Source: Kitasatospora aureofaciens (GTDB lineage Bacteria; Actinomycetota; Actinomycetes; Streptomycetales; Streptomycetaceae). Taken from it: DNA of 64,000 nt. Below, piece after piece: positions 9,725-23,098 of the stretch; position 1 is the stretch's first letter; each line of letters begins with the position of its first letter. Below the pieces are notes generated by a model. The model ran no database searches. It saw only the letters and a list, made by a program, of their open reading frames with translations, and was not told where the DNA came from. The translations under genes were made by a program, and so were the position numbers. The DNA lies in assembly GCF_019192735.1 (NCBI RefSeq), contig NZ_JAHTKP010000020.1:1-64000 (forward strand), written 5' to 3'.

Positions 9725-9878
9725 GAGAGGGTGACGGTCCGTCCGGCCTTGCCGGGAACCCGAACGGGTGAACACTGGCGGGCACACGCATCAGCCGGGG
9801 TTGACCGGCGTTGAGTGGTGGGACGAGTGCACGAACGACGTGCCACGGGGGTTGCCGGGCGAGCGAAGGGGTGAGCCG

Positions 9879-10124
9879 GTGCGGGGTCTCCATCGAGCCG
9901 TCCTGCTGCGGGCGGCGGCAGCCGCGCTGGCCCTCGGCGCCGCCGTCGGGGCGCACGCCGAGGTCGGGCAGGCGCTGGCCAGGGCGGGTGCCGAGCGGGC
10001 AGGCCGGGACGCGTCCGCGTGTGCCGAGGCGGCCCGCTGGGACGCCGCCGTGCGGGCCGGCCGCTCGCACCACGAAGGCCGGGCCGATCTCGTCGACCCC
10101 GGCCGTCCGCCGCAGTGTCATTAG
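9879..10124 (+). CDS. Possible small secreted protein ending in the repeat element
   Basis: An 81-residue frame from GTG 9879 (purine-rich GCGAAGGGG upstream). The first ~28 residues look like a signal peptide (RGLHRAVLLRAAAAALALGAAVGAHA), followed by an Ala/Arg/Glu-rich tail with two cysteines. The stop codon TAG lies in the left end of the inverted-repeat element at 10123, so the native C-terminus may have been cut by its insertion. I recognise no family and the gene is uncertain. Confidence 0.35.
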   Translation: MRGLHRAVLLRAAAAALALGAAVGAHAEVGQALARAGAERAGRDASACAEAARWDAAVRAGRSHHEGRADLVDPGRPPQCH

Positions 10125-10296
10125 GGCCCGTCTTCAAACTCCCGCCTGCGCGCCGACGCCTGGGCACGCACCTCGCCGCGTTGTCGTCGGTCGCCGATGC
10201 TCCGCATGGACTCCCTCCTCCGCCTTGCGATGCACGCACCCAGACGCCGCCACGCCCGCCCTCCGGGCGGACGACGGGAGTTTGAAGACGGGCCCT
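10123..10296. mobile_element. MITE-like element with 22-bp perfect terminal inverted repeats
   Basis: The arms 10123-10144 (AGGGCCCGTCTTCAAACTCC...) and 10275-10296 are exact reverse complements over 22 bases, 174 bp overall. Inside the arms a second, imperfect complementarity continues (GACGCCTGGGCACGCA against TGCACGCACCCAGACGCC), so nearly the whole unit folds on itself. It encodes nothing convincing. Size, terminal repeats and lack of genes fit a miniature inverted-repeat element; no clear target duplication was found. A piece sharing 18 bases (GGGCGGACGACGGGAGTT) occurs near 846-863. Confidence 0.6.
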
Positions 10297-10438
10297 GGCC
10301 GAGCGCACGTTCGGGTCGATTCGGACAGACCGTCATCAGGTGTCACCCATACGGCTTAATTCCTGAATATGGAGGAACCGGGCTTCATCCCTTACGGTTC
10401 ATCAGGATGTGAACGAGTTTCCCGAGGGGGGTTCCCTG

Positions 10439-10999
10439 ATGGCCGGCCCGGCAGCGCAGCCCGGCGACCCCGCGCCCGCAGTGCCCGAAGACTCCACGCC
10501 CGCAGTGCCCGCAGGTCCCGCGTCGGCCGCGCGGCGCGCCGTGCCGGCGTGGACGGCATGGCTCGGCACCGCCGTCCGGCTCGGGCTCGCGGTGGTCTGG
10601 GGCTGGGCCGGACTGGCCAAGATCGCCGACCCGGCGGAGGCCGCCCAGGCCGTCCGCGCCTACGAGATCCTGCCCGAGGGGCTGGTCAAGCCGGTCGGCT
10701 ACGCGCTGCCCTTCCTGGAGCTGGCGCTCGCCCTGCTGCTGGTGATCGGCCTCGGCGTCCGGCTCGTCGCCGGTGTCTCCACGCTGCTGCTGCTCACCTT
10801 CATCGCCGGGATCGCCTCCGCCTGGGCGCGCGGCATCTCGATCGACTGCGGCTGCTTCGGCGGCGGCGGGCACGTGGACGCCTCGCAGACCGAGTACCTG
10901 CAGGAGATCCTCCGCGACACCGGGTTCCTGCTGCTGGCCGGGTGGCTGCTGTGGCGGCCCCGCACCAAGTTCTCGGTGGACGGCTGGCTGGCGAGCTGA
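10439..10999 (+). CDS. MauE/DoxX-like redox membrane protein
   Basis: About 186 residues from ATG 10439 (GTG 10409 is an alternative adding ten residues). A Pro-rich cytosolic N-terminus is followed by four membrane helices. The family features are GWAGLAKIADP after helix 1, YEILPEGLVKPVGYALPFLELALALLLVIG and the cysteine pair in SIDCGCFGGGG on an exposed loop. MauE-type proteins are thought to pass disulfide electrons across the membrane. The next gene, 44 bases on, encodes an anchored DsbA-like thioredoxin-fold protein, a frequent pairing that suggests joint work in extracytoplasmic thiol oxidation or reduction. Confidence 0.85.
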   Translation: MAGPAAQPGDPAPAVPEDSTPAVPAGPASAARRAVPAWTAWLGTAVRLGLAVVWGWAGLAKIADPAEAAQAVRAYEILPEGLVKPVGYALPFLELALALLLVIGLGVRLVAGVSTLLLLTFIAGIASAWARGISIDCGCFGGGGHVDASQTEYLQEILRDTGFLLLAGWLLWRPRTKFSVDGWLAS

Positions 11000-11043
11000 C
11001 CGGCCGGTCCACCGCACCCCCACCCCCGACCGAGGTCCTCCCG

Positions 11044-11922
11044 ATGGATGTCAAGGCAATGAGCGAGAAGAACCGAGAAGGCAAGCGCACCGCCCGCGAG
11101 CGGATGCTGGCGCAGCGGGAGGCCGACGAGGCCGCCTCCAGGCGCAGGAAGAAGCTGATCGTGGGCGGTTCGGTGCTCGCGGTGATCGCCGCCGCCGTGG
11201 CCACCGGCGTGGTGGTGCAGAACGAGCGCTCCAAGCCGGAGACGCCGGCCGCCGCCCCCGCCGGGACCGTCGGAGACAAGAACCTGGTCATCCCGGCCGG
11301 CGCCGCCAACTCCCCGGCCGTCCTCACCGTCTACGAGGACCCGCGCTGCCCCGCCTGCGGCCTCTTCGAGCGCGAGTTCTCGCCGACCGTCGACCAGCTC
11401 GAAGACGCGGGCAAGATCTTCACGAACTACCACATCGTGTCGTTCATCGACCGCGCCGTGCCCGGCAAGGGCTCCAAGACCGGCGCCAACGCGCTGGCCT
11501 GCGCCCAGGACGCCGGGCACTTCCGGGACTTCCACGACGTGCTCTACCGCAACCAGCCGGACGAGACCAGCGACGCCTTCGGCAACAAGGCCGTCCTGAT
11601 CAACCTGGCCAAGCAGGTCAACGGCCTGGACATGCCCACCTTCGAGTCCTGCGTCAACGACAACAAGTACGGCGGGTGGGTGTCCTCGGTGCAGCAGGAC
11701 TTCGACAAGTCCAGCTACAAGTCGACCCCGACGGTGCTGCTCAACGGCCAGCCGATCTACCCGAAGAACGGCACCGAGGAGATCACCCCGGCGAACCTGG
11801 TGAAGTGGGTGGACGCCGCCAACCAGGGCAAGCAGCTCGGCACCCCGGGCTCCAACGGGCAGACCCCGGCGCCCACCAGCACTGCCTCGGAGACCAACAA
11901 CCCGTCGCCGAACGCCGGTTGA
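11044..11922 (+). CDS. Membrane-anchored DsbA-like thioredoxin-fold protein
   Basis: 292 residues from ATG 11044 (GAGG upstream). A highly charged N-terminus (REGKRTARERMLAQREADEA) precedes a single membrane helix (LIVGGSVLAVIAAAVATGVVV). The extracytoplasmic Thioredoxin_4/DsbA domain has the active-site CPAC in YEDPRCPACGLFEREF, the helical insertion with ALACAQDAGHFRDFHDVLY, and the cis-Pro loop in KSTPTVLLNGQPIY. The last ~30 residues are a Ser/Thr/Pro tail. Likely a periplasm-side thiol-disulfide oxidoreductase acting on secreted proteins, with the MauE-like partner just upstream. Confidence 0.88.
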   Translation: MDVKAMSEKNREGKRTARERMLAQREADEAASRRRKKLIVGGSVLAVIAAAVATGVVVQNERSKPETPAAAPAGTVGDKNLVIPAGAANSPAVLTVYEDPRCPACGLFEREFSPTVDQLEDAGKIFTNYHIVSFIDRAVPGKGSKTGANALACAQDAGHFRDFHDVLYRNQPDETSDAFGNKAVLINLAKQVNGLDMPTFESCVNDNKYGGWVSSVQQDFDKSSYKSTPTVLLNGQPIYPKNGTEEITPANLVKWVDAANQGKQLGTPGSNGQTPAPTSTASETNNPSPNAG

Positions 11923-11938
11923 GCCCCGTACGCGGCCC

Positions 11939-11981
11939 GGTGCCGCCGCCCCCTCCCCGTCCGGAAGGGGCCGGCGGCACC
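11939..11981 (+). terminator. Hairpin after the DsbA-like gene
   Basis: GGTGCCGCCG...CCCTCC pairs with GGAAGGGGCCGGCGGCACC with one bulge. It ends the redox pair before lgt. Confidence 0.6.
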
Positions 11982-12074
11982 CGTTCCGGGCGGCCGCGAC
12001 TGCCCGTTGTTCGGTTTCTGTGACCCCCTGGGGTGCCCGGCGGGGGCCGCCGACCCTGTAGCGTCGGAGCTGCC

Positions 12075-13094
12075 ATGGATATCGCCTACATTCCCAGCCC
12101 GTCGCGGGGCGTCCTGTACCTCGGACCGATCCCGCTGCGCGCCTATGCCTTCTGCATCATCCTCGGTGTCGTCGTCGCCGTCTGGCTCGGCAGCAAGCGC
12201 TGGGTCGCCCGGGGCGGTGCCAAGCACACGGTCGGCGACATCGCCGTCTGGGCCGTGCCGTTCGGCCTGGTCGGCGGCCGGCTGTACCACGTGATCACCG
12301 ATGGCGGCCGGCTGTACTTCGGTGAGGGGAAGAACCCCTGGAACGCCCTCAAGATCTGGGAGGGCGGCCTCGGGATCTGGGGCGCGATCGCGCTGGGCGC
12401 GGTCGGCGCCTGGATCGGCGCCCGCCGCCGGGGTGTGCCGCTGCCCGCCTACGCCGACGCCATCGCGCCGGGCATCGCCCTCGCGCAGGCGATGGGCCGC
12501 TGGGGCAACTACTTCAACCAGGAGCTGTACGGCCGGCCGACCACGCTGCCGTGGGGCCTGGAGATCGACAAGACGCTGCCGAACGGCGAGGTCGTCAGGG
12601 GCGTCTACCACCCGACCTTCCTGTACGAGTCGCTCTGGTGCGTCGGCGTCGCGCTGCTGGTGATCTGGGCGGACCGGCGCTGGAAGCTGGGCCACGGCCG
12701 GGCCTTCGCGCTGTACGTGGCCGCGTACACGGTGGGCCGGTTCTGGACCGAGTGGCTGCGGATCGACGACGCGCACGTCTTCTTCGGCCTGCGGCTGAAC
12801 GACTGGGTGTCGATCGCGGTGTTCCTGGCCGCGGTGGCGTACCTGGTGATCGTCGGGAAGAAGCGGCCCGGCCGGGAGGACCCGGCGAGCATCGACCCGG
12901 CCGCGCACGAGGAGGCCGCAGCGGAGAGCCCAGCCGAGAAGGCCACCTCGGCCGAGAAGGCTGCCCCGTCCGAGAAGGTTGCCGGGGCCGGTGAGACCGC
13001 CGAGCTGTCTCAGCCGGCGGACAAAAAGGTGGACGCGCCGGCCACCGCCGCGACCGCCGAGAAGACCGGCAAGGACGCCAAGAACCTGACCTGA
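12075..13094 (+). CDS. lgt: Prolipoprotein diacylglyceryl transferase
   Basis: A 339-residue inner-membrane enzyme that adds diacylglycerol from phosphatidylglycerol to the lipobox cysteine of prelipoproteins. It has the Lgt signature GRWGNYFNQELYGRPT, the early LRAYAFCIILGVVVAVWLG helix, GRLYHVITD, WEGGLGIWGAI and the late GRFWTEWLRID block. Seven membrane helices fill the first ~270 residues. The C-terminal ~70 residues are a hydrophilic tail rich in Ala, Glu and Lys (repeated EKA/SEK units), typical of actinobacterial Lgt. Start ATG 12075. It serves lipoproteins such as those encoded at 30.8 and 41.7 kb. Confidence 0.95.
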   Translation: MDIAYIPSPSRGVLYLGPIPLRAYAFCIILGVVVAVWLGSKRWVARGGAKHTVGDIAVWAVPFGLVGGRLYHVITDGGRLYFGEGKNPWNALKIWEGGLGIWGAIALGAVGAWIGARRRGVPLPAYADAIAPGIALAQAMGRWGNYFNQELYGRPTTLPWGLEIDKTLPNGEVVRGVYHPTFLYESLWCVGVALLVIWADRRWKLGHGRAFALYVAAYTVGRFWTEWLRIDDAHVFFGLRLNDWVSIAVFLAAVAYLVIVGKKRPGREDPASIDPAAHEEAAAESPAEKATSAEKAAPSEKVAGAGETAELSQPADKKVDAPATAATAEKTGKDAKNLT

Positions 13095-13115
13095 CCTGGG
13101 ACGATACCGCCCCTT

Positions 13116-13149
13116 CGGCCGCCCCCGCGACGCTCGCGGAGGGCGGCCG
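13116..13149 (+). terminator. Hairpin after lgt
   Basis: CGGCCGCCC pairs with GGGCGGCCG, with an inner CCGCG/CGCGG stem. Confidence 0.6.
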
Positions 13150-13241
13150 ACGTGCTGTTCGGACAGCCTTACTTTGCTGGAAATGCCCGGATCGGGCGGG
13201 CTACGTTCGAGGCAGACGAACGAAAACGGAGGGGCTGAACC

Positions 13242-13979
13242 GTGAGCGCGACCATTGTTGAACCCGAGGCCGGGCACCACCCCCGGATACCCGCCGCCGG
13301 GCACCACCGGGACGTCAACGGCGGCTGGCTGCGACCGGCGGTGTTCGGCGCGGTCGACGGTCTGGTGTCCAACTTCGCGCTGATGACCGGCGTGGTCGGC
13401 GGGGCGGCGTCGAACGGCACGGTGATCCTCACCGGGCTCGCCGGACTGGCCGCCGGCGCCTGCTCGATGGCGGCGGGGGAGTACACCTCGGTGGCCTCGC
13501 AGCGGGAGCTCGTGCAGGCCGAGATCGAGGCCGAGCGGCTGGAGCTGAGCCGCAACCCGCACGGCGAGCTGGCCGAGCTGGCCCAGCTGTACGTGTCCCG
13601 CGGGGTGGACCCGGACCTCGCCCACGAGGTGGCCCGGCAGCTGTCCGCCGACCCGGACCAGACACTGGAGATCCACGCCCGGGAGGAGCTGGGCATCGAC
13701 CCCAACGACCTGCCCTCGCCGCTGGTCGCCGCCACCTCCTCCTTCCTCTGCTTCGCGCTCGGCGCGCTGCTGCCGCTCCTGCCGTACCTGCTGGGCGCGA
13801 CCACGCTGCTGCCCGCGATGCTGCTCGCCGCGCTCGGCCTCTTCGCCTGCGGTGCGGTGGTGGCCCGGGTGACGGCCCGCAGCTGGTGGTTCAGCGGGGT
13901 GCGGCAGCTGGTGCTGGGTGGCGCGGCGGCCGGTGTGACGTACCTGCTGGGCTGGCTGATCGGCGGGCACGTCGGCTGA
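13242..13979 (+). CDS. VIT1/CCC1-family metal transporter
   Basis: 245 residues, GTG 13242. The N-terminal helix block RPAVFGAVDGLVSNFALMTGVVGG and the MAAGEYTSVASQREL segment are diagnostic for vacuolar-iron-transporter-like proteins, which export Fe2+ or Mn2+ from the cytosol. A charged cytosolic middle region (residues ~85-150, repeated Glu and His) is where family members bind metal. Three more helices close the protein. Lone gene with its own leader. Substrate metal cannot be read from the sequence. Confidence 0.88.
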   Translation: MSATIVEPEAGHHPRIPAAGHHRDVNGGWLRPAVFGAVDGLVSNFALMTGVVGGAASNGTVILTGLAGLAAGACSMAAGEYTSVASQRELVQAEIEAERLELSRNPHGELAELAQLYVSRGVDPDLAHEVARQLSADPDQTLEIHAREELGIDPNDLPSPLVAATSSFLCFALGALLPLLPYLLGATTLLPAMLLAALGLFACGAVVARVTARSWWFSGVRQLVLGGAAAGVTYLLGWLIGGHVG

Positions 13980-14000
13980 CGCCCGGGTGCCGTACGGAAC

Positions 14001-14018
14001 CCTGTGTGATCACACAGG
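14001..14018. promoter_or_regulatory. Perfect 18-bp palindrome upstream of gltB
   Basis: CCTGTGTGATCACACAGG is an exact palindrome 22 bases after the transporter stop and ~390 bases ahead of gltB. The TGTGTGATCACACA core looks like an operator for a dimeric regulator. It resembles Crp-type half sites but with a shorter centre. It could also act as a weak hairpin terminator for the transporter gene. Confidence 0.5.
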
Positions 14019-14228
14019 GGACTGCATGACTATGCCGGTGAACGCGTGACGTTCCGCACATGGGCGTCGCGCATCACCTGGCCTAGTCTCATCATCCGAG
14101 CCCGGCCGCCGGGGATTCGTATCTGCGGAACGGATCCTGGAATGGATTCGCAGGCGACCTTGATCGGCTTCTGTGGCCAACGGGTTTCGCCTCTGTTTCG
14201 GGCGGCCGACCGCCGGGCACAATCGTCG

Positions 14229-14250
14229 GGACGTGCACTGTGGCACGTCC
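14229..14250. promoter_or_regulatory. Hairpin in the gltB leader
   Basis: GGACGTGC and GCACGTCC form an 8-bp stem with a 6-base loop, followed by TCTCATTTACCCCTTGACC. It could be an operator or an RNA hairpin in the 430-base region before gltB. No open frame in this region looks coding. Confidence 0.35.
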
Positions 14251-14328
14251 TCTCATTTACCCCTTGACCTGCGGAACCGTCCCGCCATGTGGACGAGATA
14301 TTCCGCTTCCCGGGATCTTGGGCATCAT

Positions 14329-14344
14329 GTAACTTGCACGAAAT
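14329..14344 (+). promoter_or_regulatory. GlnR-box-like site
   Basis: GTAAC-n6-GAAAT matches the actinobacterial GlnR half-box pattern (gTnAc-n6-GaAAc) at all but the last base, 66 bases before the gltB start. A second adjacent box is not evident. Nitrogen control of glutamate synthase makes the match plausible; it remains inference. Confidence 0.4.
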
Positions 14345-14409
14345 CGCATCAGGGCCAGCGTCGTCCCTACTGCACCGCACCTTGCCGAAAGACGACGACG
14401 GGAGAGCCG

Positions 14410-19045
<4,636 letters not shown>

Positions 19046-19053
<8 letters not shown>

Positions 19054-20506
19054 CCCCAAGGGCTTCCTGACCACGCCCAAGCAGCTGGCCGAGCGCCGTC
19101 CCGTGGACGTCCGTCTGCGGGACTGGAACGAGGTCTACGTCGAGCGCAGCCTCCTGCCGATCATCACCAAGCAGGCCGGCCGCTGCATGGACTGCGGCAT
19201 CCCGTTCTGCCACAACGGCTGCCCGCTCGGGAACCTCATTCCCGAGTGGAACGACCTCGCCTACCGCGACGACTGGTCCGGCGCGATCGAGCGGCTGCAC
19301 GCGACCAACAACTTCCCGGAGTTCACCGGGCGGCTGTGCCCGGCTCCGTGTGAGTCCGCGTGTGTCCTCGGCATCAACCAGGACGCGGTGACCATCAAGA
19401 ACGTCGAGGTCACCATCATCGACAAGGCCTGGGACCGGGGCGGCGTCACGGCGCAGGTCCCGGAGCGGCTCTCCGGCAAGACCGTCGCCGTCGTCGGCTC
19501 CGGCCCGGCCGGCCTGGCCGTCGCCCAGCAGCTCACCCGGGCCGGGCACACCGTGGTGGTGTACGAGCGCGCCGACCGCATCGGCGGGCTGCTGCGCTAC
19601 GGCATCCCCGAGTTCAAGATGGAGAAGCGCCACATCAACCGCCGCATCGAGCAGATGCGGGCGGAGGGCACCCGGTTCCGCACCGGCGTGCACGTCGGCG
19701 AGGACATCACCGGGCAGCAGCTGCGCGAGCGCTTCGACGCGGTGGTGGTCGCGGCCGGCGCGACCACCGCTCGTGACCTGCCGGTGCCGGGGCGCGAGCT
19801 CAAGGGCATCCACCAGGCCATGGAGTACCTACCGCTGGCCAACAAGGTGCAGGAGGGCGACTTCGTCGAGTCGCCGATCAGCGCCAAGGGCAAGCACGTC
19901 GTCGTCATCGGCGGCGGCGACACCGGCGCCGACTGCGTCGGTACCGCCCACCGCCAGGGCGCGGCCTCGGTCACCCAGCTGGAGATCATGCCGCGGCCGA
20001 GCGAGGAGCGCCCCGGGCACCAGCCGTGGCCGACCATGCCGATGACCTACAAGGTCACCTCCGCGCACGAGGAGGGCGGCGAGCGGATCTACTCCGTGAA
20101 CACCACCCACTTCACCGGCGATGAGAACGGCAACGTGCAGGAACTGCACCTCGTCGAGGTGGAGTTCAAGGACGGGCGGTTCGAGCCGGTGCCCGGCACC
20201 GAGCGGGCCATCCCGGCGCAGCTGGTCACCCTGGCCATGGGCTTCACCGGGACGGACGTCCGCAACGGGCTCGTGGAGCAGCTGGGGGTCGACCTCGACG
20301 CGCGCGGTAACATTGCCCGGGACGGCCGGTTCGCCACCAGTGTCGATGGCGTGTACGTCTGCGGTGACGCAGGACGCGGCCAGTCGCTGATCGTCTGGGC
20401 CATCGCGGAAGGCCGCTCGGCCGCCGCCGCGGTGGACTCGTACCTCGGCGGCAAGACCCCGCTGCCGGCCCCGATCCGGCCCACGGACCGCCCGCTGGTG
20501 GTCTGA
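19046..20506 (+). CDS. gltD: Glutamate synthase small subunit
   Basis: A 486-residue FAD/NADPH electron-input subunit. N-terminal 4Fe-4S ligands are in [17 protein letters not shown] and CPAPCESAC; the FAD dinucleotide fold is at [17 protein letters not shown], the NADPH fold at [16 protein letters not shown], and the C-terminal FAD loop at [23 protein letters not shown]. Length is normal. Translationally coupled to gltB by the 8-base overlap. Confidence 0.97.
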
Positions 20507-20607
20507 CGGCCGACCGGTTCCCAGCCGGTTTCCCGAACGCCCGGCGCCGCATTGCCGGGAGCTCCACCCGCTGCCCCCGCCAGCGTCGCCGGGCCAACGC
20601 GGTCCCT

Positions 20608-20650
20608 ACGGCGCCTGCCCTCTCCCCGACCAGTGGAGGGCAGGTGCCGT
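20608..20650. terminator. Bidirectional hairpin between gltD and the ArsR-type gene
   Basis: ACGGCGCCTGCCCTC pairs with GAGGGCAGGTGCCGT (14 of 15 plus a G-U), 13-base loop, between convergent genes. The remaining ~200 bases of the gap hold nothing else that I can support. Confidence 0.65.
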
Positions 20651-20727
20651 CTCGCGTTTCTGGTGTGAACTTCTGTGTGGGGCAGGGGAGTTGGTGGATT
20701 TCAGCCATTCGTGGGGGCGTGTTCCGG

Positions 20728-21705
20728 TTATTGCGGGTGCATGAGCAGCTCCGCCGCCTCGGTGCGCAGGTACAGGACCGTGCGGCCGGTGCGGTGGCGG
20801 GCCAGGAGTCCCGCGTCGTGGAGGGCGCTCAGGTGGTGGGAGACGTTCGGGGCGGACAGGCCGGTGCGGGCGGCCAGTTCGGTGGTGGACGCGGGGGAGT
20901 CCAGCTCGGCCAGCAGCAGGGCCCGGGTGCGGCCCAGCACCCGGGCCAGGCCCTCCGGCACCGGGGTGCCGGTCGCCTCCCACAGGGTGGCGACGCCGCG
21001 CGGCGGATAGACCAGGCCGGGCTGCCACGGCGGGTTCTGCTGCGAGAACACGCCCGGCCAGGCGAAGACCGTCGGCACCAGGACCAGCCCGCGCGCGCCG
21101 TCCAGCCGCCGGTGCACATCGATCCGGGAGTGCCCGATCCGCAGGGTGTCGCGCTCCCAGGAGACCAGCGGGTGCAGGTCGGCGAAGAGCGCCGCCGGGC
21201 CGCCCGCCGACATCTGCCGGGCGCGGCGCAGGATCTCACCCTCGGTCAGCCGCTGCATCCGCGGCCAGTGCGGGGCGATCGCGGCGTCCCAGTACGCCCG
21301 CACCTCGGCCGCCAGCCGTGCCAGGCCCGGCTCCGGGTCGCGCGCCAACTCGGCCACCAGCGGGTGGAGTTCGCTGTCGATCCGGGCGAGGTCGCGACGT
21401 ACGGCGGCCGGGTCGGCGGCGGCCAGCGCGGCCGTCTGCCGCTCGATCGTCTCGTCCGGGCCCGGCGGCACCGGGGTCAGGAAGTCCGCCACGTACACCG
21501 TCGGCAGCCGGATCAGCGCCGACAGCAGCTCCCAGCGCACACCCGCCAGCCGCTGCCGAGCCTGCCGCACCCACGGCAGGTGCGCGGCCTGCCGGCCCGG
21601 GTCCTTGAGCACCTCGACGCTCGTCACGACCTCGCTCAGCGGGGACCGGGCGAAGCGGGTGCGGGCCAGGTCCTGCGCCGAGAACTCCCAGGTCAGCACG
21701 GGCAC
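20728..21705 (-). CDS. ArsR-type HTH regulator with DUF5937 N-terminus
   Basis: 325 residues. The N-terminal ~220 residues (LTWEFSAQDLARTRFARSPL, HPLVSWERDTLRIG, GLVLVPTVFAWP) form the DUF5937 region common to streptomycete regulators. The C-terminal ~75 residues are a winged helix: LGRTRALLLAELDSPASTTELAARTGLSAPNVSHHLSALHDAGLLARHRTGRTVLYL (sensor-type ArsR, no obvious metal cysteines). It is divergent from an MFS exporter with 67 bases between, so it most likely controls that exporter and itself. Confidence 0.85.
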   Translation of the reverse strand: MPVLTWEFSAQDLARTRFARSPLSEVVTSVEVLKDPGRQAAHLPWVRQARQRLAGVRWELLSALIRLPTVYVADFLTPVPPGPDETIERQTAALAAADPAAVRRDLARIDSELHPLVAELARDPEPGLARLAAEVRAYWDAAIAPHWPRMQRLTEGEILRRARQMSAGGPAALFADLHPLVSWERDTLRIGHSRIDVHRRLDGARGLVLVPTVFAWPGVFSQQNPPWQPGLVYPPRGVATLWEATGTPVPEGLARVLGRTRALLLAELDSPASTTELAARTGLSAPNVSHHLSALHDAGLLARHRTGRTVLYLRTEAAELLMHPQ

Positions 21706-21772
21706 CTCCGGTGAGCATTCGATCCTGGTGGAATCAGTGGGCGGCGGCGATCATGCCAGGGAGCCTCGGTCC

Positions 21773-23020
21773 ATGACCACCGCCACCCCGACCACCCCGC
21801 TGCGTGAGCGCCTCGGCCTGCCCACCACCGCCGGCCGCGCCCGCCTGATCGGCGCCCACCTCGTCGACAGCCTCGGCACCGGGCTGATCCTCGCCTTCAC
21901 CCTCGTCTACTTCGCGGGCACCACCGGCCTGTCCGTCGCCGCCGTCGGCGCCGCCGTCTCCACCGCGCGCCTGCTCGCCCTGCCCACCGCCGTCGCCGTC
22001 GGCCCGCTGCTCGACCGGTACGGCGCCCGGCCCGTCGCCACCGCCGGCAACGCGCTCTCCGCGCTCGCCTACGGCGGCTTCCTGCTCGCCCACCAGGCCT
22101 GGCAGATCGTGCTGGTCTGCCTGCTCGCCCAGATCGGCCACGTCGCCTACTGGACCTCCAGCACCGGCCTGGTCGTCCTCGCCGCCGACGAGGGGGAGCG
22201 GCCGCGCTGGTTCGCGCTCGTGCAGACACTGCGCAACGCCGGCCTCGGCCTCGGCGGGGCGCTCGGCGCCGTCCTGGCGGCCGGCGGCGGCGCCGGGGCG
22301 CTGCGGCTGCTGGTCGTGCTCAACGCGGCCAGCTACGCCCTCGCGGCGGCCCTGCTGGGCACCTGGCGGCCCGCGGGGGCGGGCCCGGCGGAGGGTGGGG
22401 CAGGAGCCGAGGCGGGGGCCCGTACGGAAAGCCCCGGCGGCTACCGCGCCGTGCTGCGCGACCGGCGGTACCTGCTGCTGATCGCGGTCAACCTGACCTT
22501 CGTCTTCGCCTCGATGATCCTGAGCATGCTGCTCGCCGTCTACCTCACCGAGGGCCTGCACCGCGGCGCCTGGACGGCCGGCACCCTCCTCGTCCTCAAC
22601 GGCGTCCAGGTGGTGCTCACCCAGAGCGCCGTCGCCCGCCGGCTCGAACGCTTCCGCCCCACCCGGGTCGTCGCCGCCGGCGCCCTGCTCAACGCGCTCG
22701 CCTTCGCCCTGTTCGCCCTCGTCGCCGCCGCCCCTGGCTGGGCCGTCCTCGCCGGGCTGTTCGCCGCCATGGCCGTCTACAACCTCGCCGAGACCGTCGC
22801 CACCCCCTTCCGCGAGGACCTCAGCGTCTCCCTCGCCGACCCCGGGCGGCGCGGACGCTACCTCGCCCTCTACCAACTCTCCTGGAACACAGGCCAGGCC
22901 GTCGCCCCCGGACTGCTCACCCTGCTGCTCGCCCGGGCCGCCGTCCTGCCCTGGCTGTTCCTGCTGGTCCTGAGCGCGGCCGCGGTGCCCGCCCTGCTAC
23001 GGCTGGAACGCACCGTCTGA
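21773..23020 (+). CDS. MFS transporter, probable drug exporter
   Basis: 415 residues, ATG 21773. Twelve predicted membrane helices in two halves separated by a cytosolic loop (residues ~195-225, Gly/Ala/Glu-rich, ending ESPGGYRAVLRDRRYL). The loop-2/3 motif reads GPLLDRYGARPV, the usual MFS motif A. No substrate is evident; the divergent ArsR-type regulator suggests inducible efflux of a small toxic molecule. Confidence 0.85.
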   Translation: MTTATPTTPLRERLGLPTTAGRARLIGAHLVDSLGTGLILAFTLVYFAGTTGLSVAAVGAAVSTARLLALPTAVAVGPLLDRYGARPVATAGNALSALAYGGFLLAHQAWQIVLVCLLAQIGHVAYWTSSTGLVVLAADEGERPRWFALVQTLRNAGLGLGGALGAVLAAGGGAGALRLLVVLNAASYALAAALLGTWRPAGAGPAEGGAGAEAGARTESPGGYRAVLRDRRYLLLIAVNLTFVFASMILSMLLAVYLTEGLHRGAWTAGTLLVLNGVQVVLTQSAVARRLERFRPTRVVAAGALLNALAFALFALVAAAPGWAVLAGLFAAMAVYNLAETVATPFREDLSVSLADPGRRGRYLALYQLSWNTGQAVAPGLLTLLLARAAVLPWLFLLVLSAAAVPALLRLERTV

Positions 23021-23098
23021 CGGACTGTTGTTCGTCGGTGCCAGATGGCAGACTGCCGCCGACGGCCGGGGGGCTGCGCGAGTGCGGAGGTTGACGCG

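Noticed and set aside
11757-13970. A 737-codon minus frame
   Set aside because: Shadow of lgt and the VIT-family gene; Arg/Gly/Gln-rich without domains.
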